DNA of 18,822 nucleotides. It comes from Asterionellopsis glacialis. Taxonomy: Eukaryota > Bacillariophyta > Plagiogrammaphyceae > Rhaphoneidales > Asterionellopsidaceae. A model generated the notes under the pieces. It had not been told where the DNA came from and did not search any database. It saw only the letters and a program-made list of their open reading frames with translations. Where the stretch lies: positions 1 to 18,822 of the forward strand of contig WKLE02003680.1 of the NCBI GenBank assembly GCA_014885115.2, read 5' to 3'. Below are positions 1 through 8,436 of the stretch, one piece after another. A program made the translations under genes and the position numbers. Positions within the stretch are counted from its first letter, which is position 1, and each line of letters begins with the position of its first letter.

Positions 1-2
1 GA

Positions 3-242
3 ATAGCTAGTAACAATCAGCGTGAAAACGCTAAGAGAATTGAACACGATTGGAAAGTAGGAGACAAGGCTCTACTAGAAAACGATAAGTCCAATCCGCG
101 TAAATATGAACAACCAGGTGATGGACCATTCATCGTTCATCAAGTACACTGTAATGGTACCATAACATTACAACACGGACCAGTACTAGACAGACTCAAT
201 ATTTGTCCTGTAAAACCTTACCAAGCTGCTGCTGCCGCATAA
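3..242 (+). pseudogene. Family A Ty3/gypsy integrase, C-terminal fragment
   Basis: This open frame of 79 codons enters from the left edge and ends at TAA 240-242. It is the end of pol, after the integrase catalytic core: a basic stretch, then the motif WKVGDKALLEN, then GPF and VHCNGTIT, which is the small beta-rich C-terminal domain found in Ty3/gypsy integrases that lack a chromodomain. The last five residues before the stop are alanines. The same tail appears on the - strand at 11687-11925; 59 of 79 residues match by my count, so the two are copies of one family. No stop interrupts the visible part. The missing catalytic core lies left of the window, so activity cannot be judged. Confidence 0.9.
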
Positions 243-270
243 ACGTCCTAAGTACTAGATCGCTGGACAT

Positions 271-279
271 GGGGGCGAG
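271..279 (+). promoter_or_regulatory. Polypurine tract of A(+)
   Basis: The run GGGGGCGAG lies directly before the TG that starts the LTR and 29 bases after the pol stop. This is the expected place for the plus-strand DNA primer of an LTR retrotransposon. The - strand copy has TGGTGGTGAG at the same place (11647-11656), which is less G-rich. The assignment rests on position and composition only. Confidence 0.6.
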
Positions 280-749
280 TGCAGTAGGCAAGTCGCAAGA
301 CTTGCGCAATATGTCAATCAACCCTAGTACCGGACAGACGTGATGACGTCATCACATGGACAGACGAGATGACGTGATGATGTCATTGAGCGGACAAACG
401 CGAACGTGCAGTGACGCACAGCATTATTGCAAACCCTGATGTCACGAGCAAAGCGTATTGAATTCCACTCCACAACAGAACACAGTGTTGCGCCTGACTT
501 GGAGCGTTCCCATTGGCTGCCTTGGGGAGTTTGGTTCATATGTTAAAACCAAAGTCCATTGGAAACTGAACTCTAAGTAGATCCACCGTAGGATCCCGTA
601 CTGCTTTTGGGTCACGAAGACGAATCGGTGAATTGTTGGGTATTTTTAGTTAAAGTTTAAAATAGCTTATAATTTATCTACTCTAATAATCTCTACTCCA
701 TTTTCAACATTTCCTATCACTTTTCAATAATTGCTGTCAGCATAGTGCA
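280..749 (+). repeat. Family A 3' LTR, + strand copy
   Basis: This 470-base LTR starts TGCAGTAGGC and ends CATAGTGCA. The bounds come from comparison with the two LTRs of the complete - strand A element (11160-11646 and 15310-15781), which share the same TGCA ends. The best-conserved blocks are the first 50 bases, the stretch around ATTGGCTGCC 511-520, and the last 100 bases. It holds several CRE-like sites in its first third. The sequence after 749 is B pol in frame, so this is where A ended when it inserted. The right-hand target duplication should be AGGCT at 750-754; its partner is outside the window. Confidence 0.87.
340..417. promoter_or_regulatory. CRE/bZIP-like site cluster in the A(+) LTR
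   Basis: A perfect 16-base palindrome GTGATGACGTCATCAC (340-355) contains a full TGACGTCA core at 344-351. It is followed by TGACGT at 370-375, TGATGTCA at 378-385 and TGACGC at 412-417. TGACGTCA is the classic cAMP-response/bZIP site, and TGACGT and TGACGC motifs are known CO2-cAMP response elements in diatoms. The position, 60-140 bases into the LTR, fits a U3 promoter region. That these sites drive the element is inference. Confidence 0.5.
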
Positions 750-1159
750 AGGCTAGTACTTACAAAAACCCTAAACCTTCACAGTGGAATACAATGGGAG
801 GTAATTTTATCACTAAGCAGAAAGCGCAAATAAAATTTGCACTTCTGGAGTTCACGGACAAAAAGACAATCCAAACAGATGCATCTTATGCAGACCATGG
901 GCCTTGACATCCACTTCAGCACACAAACTTCAGCACACAAACTATCCACTGGGAAGGGTATGAATTACCCATGAAATACCACAGAGAGGTCTTAGACCCA
1001 AAACGCGCGGAAGCGATCTACCATATGGCCGTCCAACCACCTGTCCTCAAGGAAGCGGAACTACAGCAATCATCCATATTACACACTAATTATGAAAAAG
1101 TTGATTAAGGTGAGGCAGCTTTTCACTGGAAACACCTTACTTATAACAAGCAAAAAATA
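750..1159 (+). pseudogene. B(+) protease remnant and protease-RT linker
   Basis: Reading from 752 gives ASTYKNPKPSQWNTMGGNF, then a stretch ending in FTDKKTIQTDA. This is the second half of a retropepsin-like domain as seen in Ty3/gypsy pol, with the W-N-T..G.F block that also occurs in A (13661-14003). The catalytic D-S/T-G triad would lie upstream and is cut off by the A insertion. The usual IIGRD block is missing, with a deletion or rearrangement around 890-945 that includes a stop (TGA 904-906) and a tandem duplication. From about 950 the linker IHWEGYELPMK leads to the RT, with another stop (TAA 1107-1109). Confidence 0.75.
914..941 (+). repeat. 14-base perfect tandem duplication
   Basis: CTTCAGCACACAAA occurs twice head to tail (914-927 and 928-941). 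It lies in the damaged part of the B(+) protease, where the IIGRD block is missing. Fourteen bases is not a multiple of three, so it shifts the frame. It looks like a replication-slippage scar in a dead gene. Confidence 0.85.
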
Positions 1160-1725
1160 ATGCTCAAGTGCCTACAAAAATACCCACAAGCCTTTAAGTG
1201 CCGGCTTGGCAGACTTAAGATAAAACCAGTTAGACTAGTAATAGAAGCTGACGCAGAACCATATCATGCCAAGCCATTCCAAGTACCACATTTCTTAGAA
1301 GGAACTACTAAACAGGAAACTAATAGGCTAAAATCAATAGGTGTTTTAGAAATGAACCACAACAGTGAATGGGCAGCTCCCACATTTGTCGTACCAAAGA
1401 AAACGGGTGATGCACATATCATAACCAACTTTCGTCAACTCAACAAAGTAATTAAGAGGAAGCCATTCCTGTTACCAAAAATAACTGACCTACTACAAAA
1501 GCTAGACGGATTTCAATATGCAACTGCGCTTGATCTAAGTATGGGTTACTATCACGTTCCATTATATGAGAAATCACAGGAACTTTGCACTACAATTCTA
1601 CCATGGGGTAAATACAGGTATAAATGCCTACCTATGGGTATTAAGAGCAGCCGTGATATCTTTCAGAAAATCATGAATGATATACTAGGCAACTTAGACT
1701 TTGCACGTGTATACATAGACAAAGA
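1160..1725 (+). pseudogene. B(+) reverse transcriptase, fingers and palm, cut at YIDD
   Basis: This is an uninterrupted RT segment of Ty3/gypsy type. Visible blocks are the fingers region with EWAAPTFVVPKKTGD, then FRQLNKVIKRKPFLLPKI, the first catalytic Asp in ALDLSMGYYHVPL, and LPMGIKSS before the palm motif. At the active site the expected YIDD reads YIDK (Tyr-Ile-Asp 1712-1720, Lys 1721-1723). From there the sequence no longer matches an RT; the open frame runs on to 1774 but with unrelated residues. The thumb and connection are gone, and RNase H resumes in another frame at 1743. The break right after the first Asp points to a deletion of several hundred bases. The product would be inactive. 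Confidence 0.9.
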
Positions 1726-1742
1726 AACATACTACTGGCAAA

Positions 1743-1934
1743 AAAGAACTACTGTCTATAGTAGAGACACTTAAGGAATTCAAAAACATACTATGGGGTC
1801 AAGAGCTAATAGTACACATGGACCATAAAAACATATTGTATGACAAAATGGCTAGTGAACGAGTATGCAGATGACGTACAATGCTAGAAGAATACGGTGC
1901 AGAACACAATGTCATTGCTGACGCACTTTCATGA
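1743..1934 (+). pseudogene. B(+) RNase H remnant
   Basis: The frame starting KELLSIVETLKEF and continuing with HMDHKNILYD is the middle and end of a Ty3/gypsy RNase H. The second half has an in-frame TGA at 1872-1874 (expected Trp) and reads on to EYGAEHNVIADALS before TGA 1932-1934 (expected Arg). The N-terminal part, with the TDAS catalytic Asp, is lost in the same deletion that removed the RT thumb. A(-) keeps the whole of this region (12793-13373), which makes the loss easy to see. Confidence 0.85.
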
Positions 1935-3195
1935 TTAGATGCAAGATGGGCAGATGATGCATATGACGAATTTTATTACGTTCCAGAACTTATCAACATC
2001 ATGGTAGTGTATCCAATAACACAACAGGAAATTGAAGAAACAGGTTTTCCAATATTCCCTCCTTGAACTAAATTACACCATCAAAAAGACAGAACGCTTA
2101 GGAAACTAATGCACTACACCAAACCTGGTACATTTACAACTATAGAAGTCAAAGGCAAACCTCTCATACACTCTGAAGGAAAAATATATATACCAGAGAA
2201 ACTTTAACAATGCATCGTAGCTTGGTATCATGAATACCTAGTGCATCCATGTGAAGCTTGTACAGAAGCAACCATACAGCAACACTTTACTTGGCCTAGA
2301 CTAAAAAAGCATGTAAAGAACTTCTGTAATACCTGTAAACAATGTCAGCTTTGTAAAAAGCAATGAAAGAAATATGGACACTTACCCCCTAAAGAGGCTA
2401 AAACCTTACAATGGGAAAGAGTTCATATAGACCTAATCGAAAAATACACAATCAAGTCCAATTCAGGCACACAAACACTACAATGTCTTACCATGATAGA
2501 TCCTGCCGCAGGCTGGTTCAAAATCAAGGCACTTCAAGAAAAACAGCTGACACCATAAAAAGAAGCATTCCACTCTGCATGGTTATGCTGGTATCCATGA
2601 CCAAGGTACATAGGATACAACAATGGCTCAGAGTTTAAGGGTATCTTCGAAAAGACACAGATAAACTTTGGTTTAAGTAAAAAGCCTACAACCACGTACA
2701 ATACCCAATCAAATGGTATCATTGAGTGCGTACATCAAGTAATCAGTAACTTGTTTTGCACTTGACATAAGCAAATCTGCCAATCCACCTACTATAGGAG
2801 ATGATGAACTATGGGATAATATACTCAACTCTGTAGCTTGGGCTATACACAGTACTTGCCACACTACGTTAGAAGCCACACCCAGACAATTAGTATTTGG
2901 ACGTGATATGTTATTGCCAATTGCATTTAGAGCAAATTGGGCACATATTAAAAACAACCAATAAGAAAATCATATTCGGCAACACAACGTGTACACAGTA
3001 GGTGACCTAGTTATGTTGGAGAAGCCAGGAATTATACCTAAGATGGACCATCCTTGTACAGGTCCTCATGAAGTGCTTCAAGTACATACGAACGGTACTG
3101 TGTGCAACCCTAGAGGCTTTATAGAAGAGACAGTTAATATTTGTTGTGTGACACCATACTACAAATGCACGCAGGACAGCTTGGGAAGGGAATGA
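1935..3195 (+). pseudogene. B(+) integrase
   Basis: This is a nearly full-length Ty3/gypsy integrase with stops. The zinc-binding HHCC domain reads AWYHEYLVHPCEACTEATI, then FCNTCKQCQLCK. The core has the first catalytic Asp in WERVHIDLI (codon 2430-2432). At the second Asp the motif reads YNNGSEF, Asp to Asn (2619-2621). The Glu is present in NPQSNGIIECVHQ (2724-2726). In-frame stops include 2064-2066, 2205-2207, 2364-2366, 2556-2558 and 2598-2600. A 2-base loss near 2750, seen against B(-), shifts the frame. After it come WAIHSTCHTTLEATP and the C-terminal domain (GPHEVLQVHTNGTV), ending at TGA 3193-3195, which overlaps the LTR start. No chromodomain is present. Confidence 0.9.
3183..3192 (+). 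promoter_or_regulatory. Polypurine tract of B(+)
   Basis: GGGAAGGGAA, ten purines in a row, lies directly before the TG of the LTR. It overlaps the last codons of the integrase. B(-) has AGAAAGCAAA in the same place (17790-17799, - strand). Position and composition match a plus-strand primer, and the tract helps fix the LTR start. Confidence 0.65.
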
Positions 3196-3422
3196 AGTAC
3201 ACTCTCTGTAGGACACTCTTGAGGATGGATGATTGATGCGTGGGCAAGCAGATAGACTCACAAGAAATTACCTTTTACTTAATTTCCTGAATCTTTACTT
3301 CTTACTAAATTGCCAGATCTTCTCTGGATTAAACTAAGCTTATAATTTTCATCACCAAATAAATGTCTTCTTTTCTTTTGTGTGTTGATTGTTGTGTTGT
3401 GCCACCGTTGACACTAGCAGCA
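3193..3422 (+). repeat. Family B 3' LTR, + strand copy
   Basis: This LTR of about 230 bases starts TGAAGTACAC and ends CTAGCAGCA. The bounds come from aligning it by eye with B(-) at 17593-17789. Shared blocks are CACTCTTGAGGATGGATGAT, the stretch TATAATTTTCATCACCAAAT, and the last 25 bases. This copy is about 30 bases longer in the middle. The right end is certain only to within a few bases, because similarity fades rather than stopping sharply. From 3423 onward the - strand reads as the R polyprotein tail. Confidence 0.72.
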
Positions 3423-4437
3423 TGGGGCAATAACCTTCCCTGACCCGGACAGCAAAAGATATGAGAATCTCTTGCTAGATTGGCTTTGTGAGGTGATTTA
3501 GGTACAGGTTGACTTGGCAGTTGCTGCAGTGTTCACACCAGTGATGCCAATGCCAACTCCTTACTTCTTCATCCAGCATTGCAGTGGCAATTGTTGCCTG
3601 TACAACATTGGGAGTACGAGCAAGGTTATCTTTTGCGTAGGGTGCACAAATTTCAAGGATAAATTCTGTGGCAAAGGATATTTGGTACAAAAGTGAATAA
3701 AACATTGTGAGTTGTCATCAGAATGAGAAAAGGTATTTTTATTGAATGACCGCAATGCAAAGTCAGCCATTTGGTTTTCTTTCCCTTCAATGTGGCTGAC
3801 CATAATGAGAGCTGACCGGGTCACACGTTGCCTCATAGATAATCCACGTAACAATCTGCTGGCTATAGAGGTGTCTGCTTTGGAAGCCATTTTGGTAACC
3901 CAGGGCACAGAGGGTCTGTTATCACAGAGGATACAAATCCGTTTATGCTTGATGTTAGCATGAGTTTCTAATGCAAGGTAATGTAGGGTAATTCTGGCCA
4001 GCTCAAGGTTGGAGTTTGTCACAGTACCGCGGGGGTTCGGTTCTGACACCACTTGATTTGAGATAGTTTTGGGAAAGGGGATATGCCACATGATTGGTTG
4101 CATGGATGCATTTGCACTAAACCAAACTCCTCCTGCGCCTGAGGTGCACACATCACAATATCCAATCAGATCAAGGCTTCCTGGTACTAGCTCCCGTACA
4201 TGGGTTGGGCATGTGGATAGATCCTATACTAGTACGCTGAGGTCCAGTAGGTTGCTTCTCACTTTGCTGGCTTTTCCTAATCCAATGTCGGTTGGGTCAC
4301 CTCTCAATGCCTTGTTTATGGGAGTGTAAAGTCTCTTTGCCACTGGGAGGATTCCTGTAGCATGTCTCAGTTTCCAATGATCTTCTGGAATTGTTGTGTG
4401 CAGACCTTTTTGCAATTGAGGACTTGGTGTAGTTCCT
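3423..4437 (-). pseudogene. R element connection, RNase H and C-terminal tail
   Basis: Reading down from 4437, the connection region has KLRHATGILPVAKRLYTPIN, then a stop (4224-4226), then THVRELVPGSLDLIGYCD. The RNase H follows: the first catalytic Asp in YCDVCTSGAGGVWF, the Glu in TNSNLELARI, the next Asp in ICILCDNRPSVPW, and the last in KENQMADFALRSF. So all four acidic positions of an RNase H fold appear to be kept. One frame serves 4415 to 3561 with a single internal stop. After it, a Ser/Thr/Lys-rich tail with two stops runs to GSGKVIAP at the B LTR edge (3423). The protein would normally go on, so its end is cut off by B. Confidence 0.8.
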
Positions 4438-5572
4438 TTATGACTTTTCTGCTTTTCTGTCAGGTAACTGGGCTGTCTTCATCTTCCCATTTAATAGGAA
4501 TCCTAATATTTCTTTTTGGGGGTCCCATTGGGCGTCTACACGTTCCAGCTTCTTCTCAGACACGCTGTCTTTTCCTCCTTCTTGGTTTAGAACTTCTGGA
4601 GGAGGGCAAATGTCATGGATCGTGTTGAGCACCGCTTTGGAAAATAGGAGTAGTCCTTGGCCGTCTTCTGTTTTGACTGCTGCTTAGCAGAAGTTGTCTA
4701 GGAAGATGTTCACAGACGTTTCCAACCCCAGGGCTAGCTTATGTTGTTTTGCAGGCCTTACTGGTAACATGTAGTGTCCATCCAGTGTTCTGGCAATTCT
4801 TGCCCCTTCTTTAGCAAGATGTTGATGACGTCTCTACACCTCTCCATTGTTGCTGAGAAGTAAGGAGGGCTCTCTGTCCACCCCATCTGTAGGGCAGAGG
4901 GAACCACAATCTTTATGGGTGCTTGAGCATCCTGCTGTGGAAGTATGTAGCAGAAGTTCTATTTTTGGGAGTCATCAACAATTATCCTCCAAAAGCCATC
5001 TAAGAGATCAATTTTACTGAAGTTTATGATTGCCTCTACCGGGATTACATCCATGTTCTGGAAGATCCAAGGTAGCACTCGTCCCAGTAGTTTGACCGGA
5101 ATCTCAGGTGCAAGCTTTTTTGTGGTGTCATTCACCGAATCCTGTAGGATTATCTGCTTATGCTTCTGCCTCTCCTTTTTGTTCCTGGGTTTCCATTTCC
5201 TATAGACAGGGAATGAAAAGTCCAATAACATCCTGCCCCTTTGGTTCTCCTGGGGAACCACTGCCAAAGGGGAGAGCTTAAAATTTTCTGGGAGATTATT
5301 TTTGATATCCTCCCAATTTATCACTGACAAAAAACCAGCCTTGACTTGATATTTGATATCCTCATGTATTAAATCAATATTTTTGTCAAATCTTGTACTC
5401 ACGTGTGCCCCTTTTCCAGGGCTGCCTCTATCGCCTCTCTAGTCCAGGGTTTGCTGCAATCTACTGGCACTCCTCTCTCCCACTTTCTCAGGGTATCCAC
5501 AAATGGATGAAGGCTTGCAAGAGCCATCGGTCGCATCAGGCTTTTCCCCTTTTGGGGCCAGTCTGTTTTACC
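4438..5572 (-). pseudogene. R element reverse transcriptase
   Basis: The leader (5572-5403) reads PFVDTLRKWERGVPVDC and TREAIEAALEKG. A frameshift at about 5400 leads into 5402-4959, with fingers motif SPLAVVPQENQRGRMLLDF and palm motif FSKIDLLDGFWR, which carries the first catalytic Asp. A stop at 4959-4961 (expected Trp) interrupts the same frame, which resumes with VVPSALQMGWTESPPYFSAT. Near 4775 a frameshift moves to the frame with SVNIFLDNFC; here the usual D-D is D-N (about 4693-4701). It is followed by a stop (TAA) and by CPPPEVLNQEGGKDSVSEKK and ILGFLLNGKMKTAQLP, the thumb. Three frames in total; the gene is dead. Confidence 0.83.
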
Positions 5573-8205
5573 TTATGCTCTTGCTGCAGGGGCGTGAGCT
5601 GGGAGTCGTTCAACTGGCTTGGCCTTGTAACCCCTTTTGGGTTTGTGGTCTGCACACCCTTCCTCTTGCTTTATCTGCACAGTCAAAAAAAGGACATCCA
5701 ATAGTGAATGTTCCTCTGGCAAACTTGGCACTTCCCAAGGTTCCCGTTTTGGGAGCCTCAGGGAAGCCAGTTGTGGGGCACCATCAGTCACAAGCTGCCT
5801 CGCTTCCTCTTTAAACTTAGCATCTGTTCTTAGGCCTCTGCCACTTTCTGCAACGTTGCAGCAATCACTTGAGCTCTGGCATATGTAGGCTTGGCTTCTA
5901 CGTGTTGGTACGTGCATCGGGCATTTTCACAAGCCTTGAACAGATTCATTTCCAAACAAGTACCCTTTGCTCCTATTTTCAGGTCCATGTATTTCACTGG
6001 TGGATTCACCAAATTCATTAAGGCACCAATAGTTAGCTGCAGGTACAGCTTCTTCAGTGGCTGAGTCACCTTCTCAATGAGAGGGTGTACATGAGCCTTA
6101 AAAATGTTTCTCGGCCCGAGGATCCTCCTCCAGGTTCCATCACTGGCACTCAAGGAAACAAACCTTCCATGGGATCACTAGCCCCTTCACTTCCTCCTCC
6201 TCCATAATATGACGGAGAGAGCAAGGGCAAATCCCCAGAGGGACAGAACCTAACTACTGGGCAATGCTCAGTTTCTAGTATTGTCCCATTTCTGAGGAAG
6301 GTGGTAGTATATATCAACCAGGAGATTGGTTACAGTTGGGCTTCAAAGAAAAACTGCCGCGTGTCATGCAGGATGGCCCATAGCATCTGGAGCACCTTTT
6401 GTGGCCCAATACTATCATAAACATCCCCCTTAAGGCAAAGGGCACTTTGCACTTCGACCACCTCCTTAATGTGGTGACTCTCCTTTCCTGCCACTTCCTG
6501 CAGCAACTTGTGATAGTTGGCCAACAAGCACATCAGTCCAGTGTAATCATTAGGCAGTATCACCTTTACATTACTGGAGACTTCCAACATGTCTGAAGGG
6601 TTGTGCTGGTGGCTTGTTGCACTGCATCCTGTCGCTTGCATTGGGACCTCTGGACAGCTAATGCTGTAAAAGGTACTGCAAACAGAGATAGGCCTCTATG
6701 ACAATCATCAAATTCCGCTTCCCCATCATGACAAAAGTTTAGGGATTTTACATCCTTTACTAGACTTGAAGACACAAATATTCTAACTGGGTTATTGGAA
6801 TCTGGTGAGACCCTCAGCCTCTTCCTTAGCTGATGCTTCACCACATCTGAGGTCCAACCATCTTCAGCAATGGCCACTAATAATGTTGGAGGGTCTTCTC
6901 CTTCTGAGAGACTGCATGTCACCCGGATGTGTGATTTTTCTGAGTTGGTATATGATCTTTTTGTCTTTCCTTTGGTAATACATGCAGACACTGCCTTAAC
7001 GGTTTCCAAGGCTTGGCCATATGCTGCCTGTGCATCAAGCACTGGACCTCATATACCATTTGGGGAAGAAAGAAGAGCCTTCTTACCTAATGCTACTTTT
7101 ATGATTCTATTTCCCCACTGGGTTAGCTTCCTGTTGAGGATGACTGGCTCCCACTGCAATTGCCATTTGCTATCATTATGAGAGGGGCCAGCCCCTGATG
7201 ATTTTGTGCAGGCTAGTCTGGCCAATTCTACTATGGAACTAAGTTCTTATCATTGTTGGTCAGTGCTTAAGTTTCCAACTAGCCACTATAATACTGGTAG
7301 GGCACAATAAGGTGGCATGGGCTCCATGAAGTACAGCGCCCATTCCAATGGCAGAAACACCAACTTGCACAACTTTACAGTATCTTCAACTGGTGTGCCA
7401 GTTTGGACTTGGCCACCATATGGCGCTAGCAATAGATCAGGATCTGCCTCATATGCAGCTTTTAGGTCTGCGGACTTTGCTCTCACAAGTGTTTCTACTC
7501 GGAAGAACTCATCAGAGGTTTCACTAACAGTATCACTGGGCGCCAGTAGATAAGGTGGTAACTCCCCTTTGTCTATGTCTCCATATCAAGCAAATATTTT
7601 TCCATTAAACTTGTTTGGAACACTGAATCCCATTTGAAACTGTCAAGTGCAATATACCATTATCACAAAACAAGATGTCGGCAGTACAGTGAGAAAGGCA
7701 CTCCGCTCATCAACACTGAGTAGCCGAGTTAATACCTTGTCCAGGTTTATAGCATCCTCAACTACCTCAAAGGCCTTGATGACCAATTTGGTCAACTCCT
7801 CATTTGATCTACCTGCCATAGAAGATAACATCTCGTATGTGAGGGTGCCCTCCTTTGCCTCAAATGGGAGCGCAAAAGGTTGGGCATCAGGAACATTACC
7901 CCTGGGAGCTGGAGCATTTCCCGCACCTGGCCCTGCTAACTACCCATAGGTATTGCAGACCACCTGGATTTTGCCCCAAGAGGAGGAGGTTTCATGGCCT
8001 CATCTCCTCTGGCACCCCTTGTAGTTCTCATTGCTGGTGGTCCTCCTACTTGGAGGCAGGGAAAGGAACATTGTTCATTGGGTTTAACTTTAACTTCGTT
8101 CTTCAATTTTTGCTCCTGCTCTCTAGAAAGTGAGCAGTGGACAGCCTGTGTCAGAATTTTGCAAGATACGCTTCTGATCCTGGCACACAGGTTGAACGCG
8201 CTCAA
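5573..8205 (-). pseudogene. R element first ORF, gag-like, degraded
   Basis: Several - strand frames follow each other with stops and frameshifts, all leading into the RT. In order: 8205-7936 (basic, Gln/Lys-rich N-terminal part), 7831-7643, 7486-7286 (PLEWALYFMEPMPP), 7042-6566, 6641-6330 (a helical region with LLANYHKLLQEVAGKESHHI), 6153-5830, 5917-5573 (Pro/Lys-rich C-terminal part). I recognise no catalytic motif and no zinc knuckle. A capsid-like role is inferred only from its place before RT and its helical, charged makeup. The total of about 870 codons is long for a gag, so a single polyprotein with the RT is possible. No ATG can be chosen with confidence. Confidence 0.5.
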
Positions 8206-8416
8206 CTCTTACCAGTTCTTTTTTCCCCTTGTCTGGCCTACCTTTTGCAGATTATTCACTGGATACAGGCTTATGTACTGGTCTCCAGTCACATGCTACA
8301 ATTTTTCTGAGTGGGTTTTTGGGAAAAAATATCATGCACCATTTTTTGTGTAGAAAGTACCAATGCTCTCTTTATTACTGATGTGCTACCTATTCTTATT
8401 ATTTGTCATAGGGTTT

Positions 8417-8436
8417 TGATGTCATCAATGACGTCA
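8417..8436. promoter_or_regulatory. Pair of CRE-like sites upstream of the R first ORF
   Basis: TGATGTCA (8417-8424) and a full palindromic TGACGTCA (8429-8436) lie close together, about 210 bases upstream of the first R reading frame in its direction of transcription. The arrangement resembles the site cluster in the A LTRs. A promoter role for R is inference. One 8-base palindrome could occur by chance, but the pair is less likely to. Confidence 0.4.

Larger units (their letters stand above)
750..3422 (+). mobile_element. Family B Ty3/gypsy element, 3' part, nested
   Basis: This is the 3' part of a degraded Ty3/gypsy element in domain order protease, RT, RNase H, integrase, LTR. It starts inside the protease because an A element inserted there; the 5' LTR, gag and protease N-terminus would lie left of the window beyond A. 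A second, shorter copy lies at 17593-18730 on the other strand, and comparing the two fixes the LTR ends. Many in-frame stops and an internal deletion at the RT active site make it dead. Its right end lies against the tail of the R retroelement, so it probably inserted into R. Confidence 0.85.
3423..8436 (-). mobile_element. R retroelement, gag-like ORF plus RT-RNase H
   Basis: This is a degraded retroelement on the - strand, not of Ty3/gypsy type. A first ORF of gag-like character (8205 down to 5573) is followed by an RT with LLDFSFPV, QDSVNDTT and FSKIDLLDGFWR, and an RNase H with GAGGVWF and NPRGTVTNSNLELA. I associate this RT-RNase H type with large families in diatoms and oomycetes, some of which carry a tyrosine recombinase (DIRS/Ngaro-like). 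No recombinase is visible here, because the downstream end is interrupted by B(+) at 3422. Class assignment is therefore open. The outer right boundary is unknown; I end it at a CRE-like site pair. Confidence 0.65.

Noticed and set aside
324..539. 71-codon - strand frame inside the A(+) LTR, and 11348-11572 + strand in the 3' LTR
   Set aside because: Both fall within LTRs aligned as non-coding repeats; the frames are not conserved with plausible substitutions, and differ in length.
3475..3705. 76-codon - strand frame and matching + strand frame 3514-3696
   Set aside because: A different - strand frame (3561-4151 and on) carries the RNase H and its tail; these are overlaps of it.
5393..5814. 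Two overlapping + strand open frames of 103 codons
   Set aside because: They lie opposite the R leader and gag-like ORF, whose frame shows family motifs; these are shadows.
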